NCBI GenBank assembly: GCA_022647575.1 | Contig: JALCKY010000001.1 | Location: 558,001 to 622,000, forward strand | Direction: 5' to 3' | Length of the DNA stretch: 64,000 bases | Source of the DNA: Lachnospiraceae bacterium | Lineage (GTDB): Bacteria; Bacillota; Clostridia; Lachnospirales; Lachnospiraceae | Shown: positions 16,667-24,488 of the stretch, piece after piece | Numbering within the stretch: position 1 is the first letter of the stretch | How the letters are laid out: each line of letters starts with the position of its first letter | Notes under the pieces: model-generated | The model's input: the letters and a program-made list of their open reading frames with translations, nothing else | Told to the model about the DNA's origin: nothing | Database searches by the model: none | Made by a program: the position numbers and the translations under genes

Positions 16667-17878
16667 TCAGGGAGTGAAAATATACTGTTTCATCCTTCTG
16701 AGCGCCTCTTCCACACGGGAAACGGGCAGCGCCGCGTTGATCCGGACGCTCCATTTCCCATGGAACGGTCTCCCGTCCTGCCAGATGACTCCGTACCGGA
16801 CGCCCCTTTTCTGAAGCTCATCGATTGTAATCCCGTGTTCTCTGCAGTAGCCTTCGCAGTCGGGGAAAAGCATGTAAGTGCCTTCCGGTTCTGCCAGTTC
16901 TACCCCCGGCACGCACTCATTCAGATAAGAATAGATCATCCGGACATTGGTTCCCAGAACCTGCCTGAGTTCATCCACCCATTCCATTCCTTCTTCACTG
17001 TATGCTCCGATCAGGGCATGCATGGAAAGGACATTCATGGAATTGTAATGCGACAGCGCGGACTGGTTCTCCACCCGTTCCTTCAGCCATCTGTCGTAAA
17101 TGATGTGATAAGAACCGATCAGGCCGGCAAGATTGAACGTCTTGGAAGGCGCATAGAGTGCAGCCGTATGGCTCCTCGCATAATCGCTGACGGTCTGTGT
17201 CGGAATATGCGTATGCCCGTTCAGCAGAAGATCCGACCAGATTTCGTCTGACAGGATATAGACCTCATATTTCTCAAATAAGTCAATGGCTTCCTTCAGT
17301 TCTTCCCTGGTCCAGACCCGCCCGGTCGGATTGTGGGGAGAGCACAGGATTGCCGTGTGGATATGGTATTTCCTGATCTTCTCCTCCATATCCGCAAGGT
17401 CCATCCGCCAGGTGCCTTCCGCATCGCGCTTCAGCGGACTCAGCGCCAGATGGAATCCATTCTCTTCCAGCGTCTCCGTAAACCCGATATACGTCGGTGA
17501 ATGGAGCAGAACATAATCGCCTCTTGAACAAAGCACGTTGAGCGCACTGACCACCCCTCCGAGCACGCCGTTCTCATAGCCGATATTTTCTTCCTTCATG
17601 CCGGTCACATGATTCCGCTCCTGATGCCAGCGGATGATTGACTGAAAGTATTCCGGACGCGGAACATAATAACCGAAAGCCGGATGCTGTGCCCTCCGGA
17701 TAATGGCCTCCGTCACAGACGGTGCGGTCGGAAAGTTCATGTCTGCCACCCACATCGGAATACGGTCAAATTCCGGGAGCGTTTCTCCCTGCGGCCTGAA
17801 AGCTCCCGCCGTCTCAAGATCCACCGCTATGGAATCCATTCCCTGCCTGTCAAGAATGCTGGTAAAGTCGTATTTCAT
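16667..17878 (-). CDS. MalY/PatB-type cystathionine beta-lyase / aminotransferase
   Basis: 403 residues, full length for the family. Fold type I PLP enzyme: MWVADMNFPTAPSV is the MalY/PatB hallmark, CSPHNPTGRVWT and LSDEIWSDLLL bind cofactor, and the PLP lysine lies in YAPSKTFNLAGL. Members cleave C-S bonds of cystathionine or cysteine, giving pyruvate, ammonia and homocysteine or sulfide. Some also act as regulators. It lies just upstream of, and on the same strand as, the SBP-kinase gene; 51 bases separate them. The Q-rich membrane-protein gene lies 54 bases upstream of its start. Confidence 0.88.
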   Translation of the reverse strand: MKYDFTSILDRQGMDSIAVDLETAGAFRPQGETLPEFDRIPMWVADMNFPTAPSVTEAIIRRAQHPAFGYYVPRPEYFQSIIRWHQERNHVTGMKEENIGYENGVLGGVVSALNVLCSRGDYVLLHSPTYIGFTETLEENGFHLALSPLKRDAEGTWRMDLADMEEKIRKYHIHTAILCSPHNPTGRVWTREELKEAIDLFEKYEVYILSDEIWSDLLLNGHTHIPTQTVSDYARSHTAALYAPSKTFNLAGLIGSYHIIYDRWLKERVENQSALSHYNSMNVLSMHALIGAYSEEGMEWVDELRQVLGTNVRMIYSYLNECVPGVELAEPEGTYMLFPDCEGYCREHGITIDELQKRGVRYGVIWQDGRPFHGKWSVRINAALPVSRVEEALRRMKQYIFTP

Positions 17879-17932
17879 TGCAGCCCCCTCCTGCTGCAGC
17901 CGATGCCTGTGCAGCCTCTCTGTTTAAATGTC

Positions 17933-18478
17933 CTACTCTCCGAAGGAATAAACATTTCCATTGAAGTATCCCGAACCGTAATTCTCACCGATATTGTTCC
18001 CGTACGAATACGGGAAGCTCCCGCTGCCTGATGCAATCCTGCCCGCAAGAGCCATGATGGCTGCAAAAGCGAACACGCTGACGAGAATCTCGATTCCGAT
18101 GATGATGGCCACCATGATCAGCTCTGCCTGTGCCCAGTGCTTCTTGTTCTCATTGGCATCGCTTCCGAATCCCCAGATAAACAGAAACACAATATTGGCA
18201 ATCGGAATCAGCATCAGAAGGAGTGTAATGAGCCAGTCCTTCATCGACATGACCGAGGTCTTGTCCGGCTGCTGAGGGTACGGAGGCTGTCCGTACGGCG
18301 AATTCTGATACGGCTGTCCCTGATAGGGCTGTCCCTGGTAATTCTGGTTCTGATAGGGCTGGCCCTGATACGACTGTCCCTGATAGGACTGTCCCTGATT
18401 CGGCTGTCCCTGATAGGACTGGCCCTGATTCGGCTGCCCCTGGTTCTGTCCGTTCTGCTGCGTATTCTGATAATCCAT
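17933..18478 (-). CDS. Gln/Tyr/Pro-repeat membrane protein, function unknown
   Basis: 181 residues from ATG 18478, chosen for GGGAGG 8 bases upstream. Residues about 10-75 are tandem units of the type QGQPYQ / QGQSYQ / NQGQ, a low-complexity, probably cytoplasmic arm. Two membrane helices follow (WLITLLLMLIPIANIVFLFI and IMVAIIIGIEILVSVFAFAA) around a polar loop GFGSDANENKKHWAQAEL that recurs in Bacillota membrane proteins. The C-terminus is Gly/Tyr/Asn-rich. The repeats are encoded by near-identical DNA (about 18295-18450) and so are prone to copy-number change. Function is not known; secretion-system or envelope roles are possible but unproven. Confidence 0.75.
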   Translation of the reverse strand: MDYQNTQQNGQNQGQPNQGQSYQGQPNQGQSYQGQSYQGQPYQNQNYQGQPYQGQPYQNSPYGQPPYPQQPDKTSVMSMKDWLITLLLMLIPIANIVFLFIWGFGSDANENKKHWAQAELIMVAIIIGIEILVSVFAFAAIMALAGRIASGSGSFPYSYGNNIGENYGSGYFNGNVYSFGE

Positions 18479-18637
18479 TTTTTTGCCTCCCACTATTTTA
18501 GTCATAGCCTTTACCTGACTTGAACCGTAAGGGCTATGCCGATGTTCCATACTGTTCCCCTTATATGTATCTTACACATTGATTCATCCATAAATCAACA
18601 CCTAACCTGTAAAATAAACCGCTGAACATATCATAAA

Positions 18638-18679
18638 GATGCCGCCCTGCGACAACGGGGTGAAGTGCAGGGCGGCATC
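18638..18679. other. Perfect 13-bp hairpin in intergenic region
   Basis: GATGCCGCCCTGC (18638-18650) pairs perfectly with GCAGGGCGGCATC (18667-18679) across a 16-base loop. It lies in the 438-base gap between two divergent genes and no T-run follows closely on either strand. Apart from this hairpin and the leader further right, I see no gene in 18479-18916. Confidence 0.6.
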
Positions 18680-18802
18680 CAAGGGGATAATAGGATCTAT
18701 CCTCATAAAGGATACCTGATTTTTCCCGTCCGGTACTTGATTTGTTGCAATCGGGATATTTTTTGCTGTGAATTTCTTCATGCATTTTAAAAAATTGCGT
18801 GC

Positions 18803-18808
18803 TATAAT
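18803..18808 (+). promoter_or_regulatory. Extended -10 promoter of the DUF2798-like gene
   Basis: TGCTATAAT, an extended -10 (TGnTATAAT), with TATAAT at 18803-18808. There is no strong -35, as expected for this class. It places the transcript start near 18815. Confidence 0.55.
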
Positions 18809-18814
18809 AAGCCC

Positions 18815-18900
18815 CGGCGTGTAGCAAAGATTTCAACAGGATAAATTGTAGCCAAGCGTGTGATGCATAATTTTTATGCATCAGGCGTTTTTTTTATGAT
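18815..18900 (+). promoter_or_regulatory. Structured leader with intrinsic terminator (attenuator candidate)
   Basis: Between the extended -10 and the gene lies a leader of about 100 bases. It ends in TGATGCATAA-TTT-TTATGCATCA followed by GGCG and eight T. This is a strong intrinsic terminator placed before, not after, the coding sequence, so transcription must read through it. Upstream bases contain paired candidates GTGTAGC and TTGTAGCC. I could not match it to a named riboswitch class. Confidence 0.55.
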
Positions 18901-18916
18901 AAAGGAGAATGTGAAA

Positions 18917-19450
18917 ATGCCAAGAACAAAAACACAGGGTGTTATTTTCGGTCTGATCATGTCATATGCCATGGCCTGCGGAATGGAGGTATACAATATC
19001 GCCATCAAGGAAGGCTTCTCTCTGAAACCGGGCGGCTTCAGCAGCATGACCAATCAGGTATTCCTGGATGCCTTGATTGAGGCCACGTACATGGGCGTCT
19101 TCGTATTTATTTTCTCCAGCCTCTGGGGAAACCGCATCGGTGCAGCTTTTGCTGAAAAATATACAGATCCCTCAAAAGACAATCCCTATTTCTGCAGAAT
19201 CATGCGTCAGGCAGGCACGGTTGCGATCATGTGCCCGACCATGAGCCTGTGCGCTTCCATCCTCTTCAATGTCATCATGGCAGGAGCCTCTGTCACTCAG
19301 CTTCCGGCCATCTGGGCAGGTACCGTCCTCAAGAATTTCCCGATGGCTTTCTTCTGGAACATGTTCGCGGCAGCGCCTTTCACCCACTGGCTGTTCGACA
19401 GAATCTTTACTGCCCCGGTTTCTTCCCCCGAACCCGATACCGTACAATGA
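18917..19450 (+). CDS. DUF2798-like membrane protein
   Basis: 177 residues from ATG 18917, selected for AAGGAG 9 bases upstream. Three or four membrane helices. GLIMSYAMACGMEVYNIAI and AFFWNMFAAAPFTHWLFDRI follow the pattern of DUF2798 proteins, whose role is unknown. A leader with an intrinsic terminator precedes it, suggesting expression controlled by attenuation. The 3' end overlaps the convergent YwaF-type gene by 44 bases. Confidence 0.75.
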   Translation: MPRTKTQGVIFGLIMSYAMACGMEVYNIAIKEGFSLKPGGFSSMTNQVFLDALIEATYMGVFVFIFSSLWGNRIGAAFAEKYTDPSKDNPYFCRIMRQAGTVAIMCPTMSLCASILFNVIMAGASVTQLPAIWAGTVLKNFPMAFFWNMFAAAPFTHWLFDRIFTAPVSSPEPDTVQ

Positions 19451-20159
19451 TTCCGTATGCAAGATAAAACAGAAGCATGAATCCGAAAATGATTCCGGCA
19501 TAGGCCGCCAGATATCCTGTCGTTCCGAACTTCTCCTGGATTCCCATCAGCGGCGAACCGTAGGACGCTTCAAACAGGAAACCGTAATTGACAAAGAAGA
19601 CATGGTCGAAAATCCAGACCGGAATTCCCCAGCAGACAAGAAAGAGGACTGGTTTCCAGATCCGGTTCCATGAAGCGGCAATCGTGCTGTCCGCAAGACG
19701 CATGCAGACATAAAGGATGACGGCTGCATGGATCAGGAATCCTTCCAGCGACATGAAGCTGAAGACAGGATACCGCGTCCAGTCCGGAAAAAGCAGGGCG
19801 CAGCAGGCTCCCGGCATCAGCGGATAAAAGAGGCTCTGACCGAGAATGTCCCAGTTGAAAACCGCATGCAGAAAAGCAAGATAGGATGCCAGGCTGCAGA
19901 GATGAAGGGGAAGAGAATAGATGACATTCACCCCGACCGCCGCAAAATAAACCGCCATCAGGACCTGCATGGTCAGGGCCGCGGATGCCGTCGCAAGATA
20001 AATCCGTCTCTGGGTTTTCCTGGAAGAACGGTTGTAAAAATGAAGGATGATAAAAATCGCCGCAAGGATTCCGGCAAGGAAAGACAGATGAACGGGACCG
20101 TAGGCTGAAAACCCGATCCCGTCCGGAAGCTCCGTCTCGTAAATGAAGAAGTTTTCCAT
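19407..20159 (-). CDS. TIGR02206/YwaF-family integral membrane protein
   Basis: 250 residues with six or seven hydrophobic helices. SLPLHLCSLASYLAFLHAVF and the preceding short loop match the YwaF (TIGR02206) family, a conserved membrane protein of unknown function in Bacillota. The start is ATG 20159 behind AAAGGAAG. It follows the NSS symporter gene by 24 bases on the same strand and is probably the last gene of that run. Confidence 0.8.
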   Translation of the reverse strand: MENFFIYETELPDGIGFSAYGPVHLSFLAGILAAIFIILHFYNRSSRKTQRRIYLATASAALTMQVLMAVYFAAVGVNVIYSLPLHLCSLASYLAFLHAVFNWDILGQSLFYPLMPGACCALLFPDWTRYPVFSFMSLEGFLIHAAVILYVCMRLADSTIAASWNRIWKPVLFLVCWGIPVWIFDHVFFVNYGFLFEASYGSPLMGIQEKFGTTGYLAAYAGIIFGFMLLFYLAYGIIVRYRVRGKKPGQ

Positions 20160-20183
20160 TTCCGTCTTCTTCCTTTCCGTTTC

Positions 20184-21566
20184 TCAGCCTGCGAATTTGG
20201 TATACAGCCCCATCACGATCAGGATGAAAATGATAGCCGGAAGAATAAAGCGCAGATAGAATCTCAGGGCTTTCGTCCCGAGGAATTTGCGTCCGGTTCC
20301 TTCATTTGCCTCCGCAAGGAAATGGTCCAGTCCCCATCCGAAACGGCTGGTGCAGAACAGCACGTACAGCAGGGCGCCGATCGGAAGAAGCAGGTTGCTG
20401 ACGATGAAATCCTCCAGATCCATGACGCCGGAACCATTTCCGAAAGGCATGAAGCCGCTCCAGAGATTGAAGCCCAGGACGCACGGAATCGATCCGGCCA
20501 GGATGATCGGAAGACTGACGGCAATTGCTTTTTTGATGCTGCAGCCGGTCAGGTCGGTCGTGAAGGAAATAATATTCTGGAACACGGCGATGACGGTTGA
20601 CCATGCCGCAAAAATCATGAACAGGAAAAACAGGGCACCCCAGAAGCGTCCGAAGTGCATGTGGTTGAAAACATTCGGCAGCGTGATGAAAATCAGGCTC
20701 GGGCCCGAAGTCGTCTCAATATTGTAGGCGAAGCATGCGGGGAAAATAATGAAGCCCGCCATGATCGCAACAAGCGTGTCCAGGGACACGATATGGATTC
20801 CTTCGTTCAGAAGACTCTTCTCTTTCCCGATATAGGATCCGAAAATTTCCATGGATCCGATGCCGATGGAAAGCGTAAAGAAAGACTGCGCCAGTGCCGC
20901 ACTGATGACGCTCGGCCAGCCGGCCTTTTTGATGTTCTCCACATTCGGGAGCAGATAGAACGCCAGGCCTTTTGCCGAATCCGTAAAGAAAACCGAATTC
21001 GCCGCCAGGACGACCATCAGGACAATGAGCAGAAGCATCATGACCTTCGTGATCTTTTCAACGCCTTCCTGCAGTCCTCCCGAGCAGATGAGGAAGCAGC
21101 ACAGAATCGTAATGGCAGTGAAAGCCATCATGAGCCAGGGCTCTCCCAGCATTGCCGTAAACTGTCCGCCGATAGCCTCGGCAGACTGTTCTTCAAAATC
21201 TCCCTTGATTTCTTTGATGAAATACAGCACAAGCCAGCCGGCAATCGTCGTGTAGTAGAACATCAGCAGATAGTTTCCGGCGATGCCGATGTATTTGTGC
21301 AGATGCCATTTCGTGCCTTTCGGCTCAAGGATTTCAAATGCTTTTACTTCGGATTTCTGAGACGCACGGCCGACGGAAAATTCCATGACAATGACCGGCA
21401 GGCCGAGGATGCAGAGAAACAGCAGATAGATCAGTACGAAAATGGCTCCGCCGTACTGACCGACAATGTAAGGAAAGCGCCAGACATTTCCAAGTCCGAT
21501 TGCACACCCCGCAGAAATCAGAATAAAACCCAGCCTCGATGAAAATCTCTCACGTTCCACTTCCAT
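20184..21566 (-). CDS. Sodium-dependent NSS-family symporter
   Basis: 460 residues, about eleven or twelve helices. The N-terminal FSSRLGFILISAGCAIGLGN followed by VWRFPYIVGQYGG is the strongly conserved sodium/substrate site of LeuT-type transporters. Bacterial members import amino acids or tryptophan-like compounds with Na+. It follows a TetR gene by 29 bases, suggesting that TetR controls it. The GGGGAG motif is only one base from ATG 21566, so GTG 21560 is an alternative start. Confidence 0.9.
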   Translation of the reverse strand: MEVERERFSSRLGFILISAGCAIGLGNVWRFPYIVGQYGGAIFVLIYLLFLCILGLPVIVMEFSVGRASQKSEVKAFEILEPKGTKWHLHKYIGIAGNYLLMFYYTTIAGWLVLYFIKEIKGDFEEQSAEAIGGQFTAMLGEPWLMMAFTAITILCCFLICSGGLQEGVEKITKVMMLLLIVLMVVLAANSVFFTDSAKGLAFYLLPNVENIKKAGWPSVISAALAQSFFTLSIGIGSMEIFGSYIGKEKSLLNEGIHIVSLDTLVAIMAGFIIFPACFAYNIETTSGPSLIFITLPNVFNHMHFGRFWGALFFLFMIFAAWSTVIAVFQNIISFTTDLTGCSIKKAIAVSLPIILAGSIPCVLGFNLWSGFMPFGNGSGVMDLEDFIVSNLLLPIGALLYVLFCTSRFGWGLDHFLAEANEGTGRKFLGTKALRFYLRFILPAIIFILIVMGLYTKFAG

Positions 21567-21595
21567 ACTCCCCGTATTTTTTTAAATTTTATGTC

Positions 21596-22312
21596 TTAAC
21601 CGTCTTCCGTAAAACCCGGTGACAGACCCGCAGGGCTGTTTTCCGGACCCGATGCATTTTCCTGTGCAACTTCCGGAACGGATGCACTTACCGCTGCAGC
21701 TTTCGGAACGGCTGCAGTTTCCGCTTCAGTTTCCGGACCGGCTGCAGTTACCGCTGCAGGCTTCGGTTCCGGATCGTCCAGATAATGGGCCAGATGCCAC
21801 ACTTCATCAAATTCGATTTCCGGGTTCCGCGCCGCTGCCGTCAGAAACTGGATCAGCAAATAGGAGGCTTTCCGCGGGGCGATGGATTTCGCCAGTTCTC
21901 CATCATCCTGCAGGTTCTGGATTCTCTCCGCCAGAAGATCTTCCAGTTTCTTCATCGAATCTTCTTCCGAAAGCTTGACCTTTTCCGATTTGTTCAGGTG
22001 TTCTTTTCCGGTAAAATGATACCGCTTCTGGAACTCCCGGATGCTTTCAAACATGAAGCGCGTATTGTCGTAATGCCGGTGCCCGCCTCCCAGATACAGC
22101 CTGACATCTGCCACCACCACATACCAGTCTTCCGTGATGATCTGCATCACAAAATCATTTTTGCTGACAAAATAGCGGTAAAATGTTCCGGTCGCCATCC
22201 CGCACGACTTCGTCAGTTCCGGAATGGAAATCTCTTCGGGTCCTTTCGAAAGAAGGATTTCCTTTCCTGCCCTCATCAGTTTCTCTCTTGCATTCTTCAG
22301 TCTCGGACGCAT
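21596..22312 (-). CDS. TetR-family regulator with Ala/Pro/Glu-rich tail
   Basis: 238 residues. DNA-binding domain near residues 8-55 (EEISIPELTKSCGMATGTFY, then RYFVSKNDFVMQI). The ligand domain continues to about 175. The last 60 residues are a low-complexity tail built from units like AAVxAxGPE and SVPE, encoded by near-repeats at about 21640-21770, and not expected in ordinary TetR proteins. It sits between the aldo-keto reductase and the NSS symporter on the same strand and probably regulates one or both. Confidence 0.85.
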   Translation of the reverse strand: MRPRLKNAREKLMRAGKEILLSKGPEEISIPELTKSCGMATGTFYRYFVSKNDFVMQIITEDWYVVVADVRLYLGGGHRHYDNTRFMFESIREFQKRYHFTGKEHLNKSEKVKLSEEDSMKKLEDLLAERIQNLQDDGELAKSIAPRKASYLLIQFLTAAARNPEIEFDEVWHLAHYLDDPEPKPAAVTAAGPETEAETAAVPKAAAVSASVPEVAQENASGPENSPAGLSPGFTEDG

Positions 22313-22338
22313 ATTCCCCTCTCTTTCTGCATCAGACC

Positions 22339-23370
22339 TTAATCGGTAATCTGTCCTCCGTTTGCCAGAATCCTTTCATAATCTTCCAAATTCCTGGCAA
22401 GCAATGACGGAGTATCCAGACCATAAGGACATCTGCTGCTGCAATGACCGCAGTGCCGGCAGTCTTTAATTCTCATCATCTTATCCTGCGTTTCTTTTTC
22501 CAGAAGAACTGCACTCGGCGATCTCCGAAGAAGCAGGGACATGCGGGCGCAGTTATTGATTTCAATCCCGGCCGGACACGGCATGCAGTAGCCGCAGCCG
22601 CGGCAGAAATCACCGGACAGCTCTGCCCTGTCGCGGGCAATCACAGCCTTCAGTTCTTCCGTCATGACCGGCGGGTGCTCGATGTAGGAAAGGAATTCAT
22701 CCAGTTCTTTTTCTCTCTGGACTCCCCACAGCGGCACGATAAACGGATACCGGGCTTCAAAGGCATAGGCAGCTGCGGAGTTCGTGATCAGTCCTCCCGA
22801 CAGCCCTTTCATGGCAAAGAACCCCATGCCTGCCTCCCGGCATTCTTCCGCCACTTTCTCGTCCACTTCCGTTGCCAGATAGTTGAACGGAAACTGCAGT
22901 GTCTCATAAAGACCGGAAGCGATGGCTTCTTCTGCGACTTTGATCCGGTGGTTCGTAATGCCGATATGACGGATTTTTCCCTGAGCCTTTGCTTCCAGCA
23001 TCGCTTCGTAAAGCCCCGTTCCGTCCCCGGGCTTCGGGCAGAAGGAAGGATTATGGAACTGATAGATATCGATATAATCCGTCTGCAGTTTCTCCAGGGA
23101 AATTTCCAGATCCTTCCGGAAGTCTTCAGCTTTGACTGCTGCTGTCTTGGTGGCAAGGATGACTTTTTCTCTCATGCCGGCAAAGGCAGCGCCGACCTTT
23201 TCTTCGCTGTCCGTATAGAGTCTGGCGGTATCATAATAATTGACGCCGGCTTCATACGCCCTGCGGAGAAGATGCACGGCTTCTTCCTTCGAAATGCGCT
23301 GGATGGGAAGGGCTCCGAAGCCGTTCTTCTGCACCGTTATCCCGGTTCTTCCTATCGTGACCGTTTCCAT
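22339..23370 (-). CDS. Aldo/keto reductase with two C-terminal 4Fe-4S motifs
   Basis: 343 residues, start ATG 23370 behind AAGGAGG. A TIM-barrel aldo/keto reductase domain covers about 1-260 (catalytic Asp/Tyr in YYDTARLYTDSEEKVG, LATKT, DIYQFHNPS). The C-terminus has two ferredoxin-like cysteine clusters, CRGCGYCMPCP and CRHCGHCSSRCPYG. This ferredoxin-fused branch is frequent in anaerobes, where electrons may come from reduced iron-sulfur carriers. It follows the cysteine synthase gene by 34 bases. The physiological substrate is unknown. Confidence 0.9.
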   Translation of the reverse strand: METVTIGRTGITVQKNGFGALPIQRISKEEAVHLLRRAYEAGVNYYDTARLYTDSEEKVGAAFAGMREKVILATKTAAVKAEDFRKDLEISLEKLQTDYIDIYQFHNPSFCPKPGDGTGLYEAMLEAKAQGKIRHIGITNHRIKVAEEAIASGLYETLQFPFNYLATEVDEKVAEECREAGMGFFAMKGLSGGLITNSAAAYAFEARYPFIVPLWGVQREKELDEFLSYIEHPPVMTEELKAVIARDRAELSGDFCRGCGYCMPCPAGIEINNCARMSLLLRRSPSAVLLEKETQDKMMRIKDCRHCGHCSSRCPYGLDTPSLLARNLEDYERILANGGQITD

Positions 23371-23404
23371 GGATTCCTCCTTTCACTGCCGTACGGAAAA
23401 CTGT

Positions 23405-24337
23405 TCAGTCTCCGCCGAAAAGTTCCGTCGTGAAATATCTCTCTGCCGTATCAGGCAGGACCGTCACGACCGTCTTTCCCGGACCGAGCTTCTTTGCCAG
23501 CTTCAGGGCAGCCGCAACATTTGTCCCGCTGGAAATGCCGCACATGATGCCTTCCCTGCGGGCCAGGTCCTTGGATGTCTGAATGGCTTCGTCATCCGTG
23601 ACCGTGTAAATGTCGTTGTAGATTTCCTGATCCAGATTCTTCGGAATGATGCCGTCGCCGATTCCCATCTGCAGGTGCGTTCCGATGTTGCCTCCTGCCA
23701 GGATTGCGGCATGCTCCGGTTCCACGGCCCAGATCTCGATGTCCGGATTCTTTTCCCGCAGGGCTTTTCCGATTCCGCTGATGGTTCCGCCGGTGCCGAT
23801 GCCGGAGCAGAATCCGTGAATCGGGCAGCCTGCCTGTTCCAGGATTTCCTGTCCGGTTGCGGCATACTGGATCTCCGGGTTCGCCGGATTTTCAAACTGC
23901 TGCGGAATGAAGACGTGCGGATCTTCCTTTGCCATCTTCTGCGCCGTTTCCAGGCACTCCGTCATGCATTTTCCGATATTGCCCGCATCGTGGATCAGGA
24001 TCGTCTCCGCTCCGTAATGGTGCACCAGTTTCCGCCGTTCCTCGCTGACGGAATCCGGCATGATGATGACGGTCCTGAGTCCCATGACGGCTCCGATGAG
24101 CGCCAGTCCGATTCCCTGGTTTCCGCTGGTCGGTTCGACAATGACCGTATCATTTTTTACCAGTCCTTCTTTTTCCGCATTCCGTATCATGTTGTAGGCG
24201 GTGCGGGTCTTGATGGAACCGCCGACATTCAGTCCTTCGAATTTCACCAGGATTTCGGCTCCGTCTTTCTCATTCATGTGATTCAGCCGTATCAGCGGCG
24301 TATGTCCCATTGCATCCAGTATATTGCTGCAGACCAT
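23405..24337 (-). CDS. cysK: Cysteine synthase family PLP enzyme (CysK-like)
   Basis: 310 residues from ATG 24337 behind GGGGAGG; an upstream in-frame start lacks a site. Fold type II PLP enzyme. The cofactor lysine lies in GGSIKTRTAYNMI, the substrate loop is PTSGNQGIGLAL, and the phosphate-cup is GTGGTISGIGKAL. O-acetylserine sulfhydrylases normally have SVKDR and SGNTG; the KTRTA and SGNQG variants occur in clostridial homologues. Exact chemistry (cysteine synthesis or a related beta-replacement) is therefore slightly uncertain. It is divergent from dxs with 151 bases between. Confidence 0.82.
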   Translation of the reverse strand: MVCSNILDAMGHTPLIRLNHMNEKDGAEILVKFEGLNVGGSIKTRTAYNMIRNAEKEGLVKNDTVIVEPTSGNQGIGLALIGAVMGLRTVIIMPDSVSEERRKLVHHYGAETILIHDAGNIGKCMTECLETAQKMAKEDPHVFIPQQFENPANPEIQYAATGQEILEQAGCPIHGFCSGIGTGGTISGIGKALREKNPDIEIWAVEPEHAAILAGGNIGTHLQMGIGDGIIPKNLDQEIYNDIYTVTDDEAIQTSKDLARREGIMCGISSGTNVAAALKLAKKLGPGKTVVTVLPDTAERYFTTELFGGD

Positions 24338-24488
24338 TGAAAGGAATCCTCCCCTTTTTTGCTTCATCTATAATAGCATAATTCAGCCGGATTTCCACAG
24401 AAAACGTATGCGGCAAATGCACCATGGCGTTTTTTTGCGCAAGTCGTATAATAGGAAGGGGGAAAATGACAATAGGAGGAACTCCATC

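Noticed and set aside
18295-18450. Repeat array within a gene as CRISPR or mobile repeat
   Set aside because: The repeat is in frame and encodes the Gln/Pro/Tyr units of the membrane protein.
24338-24488. Thiamine riboswitch before dxs
   Set aside because: No CTGAGA/TGAA-type conserved blocks in the 151-base gap.
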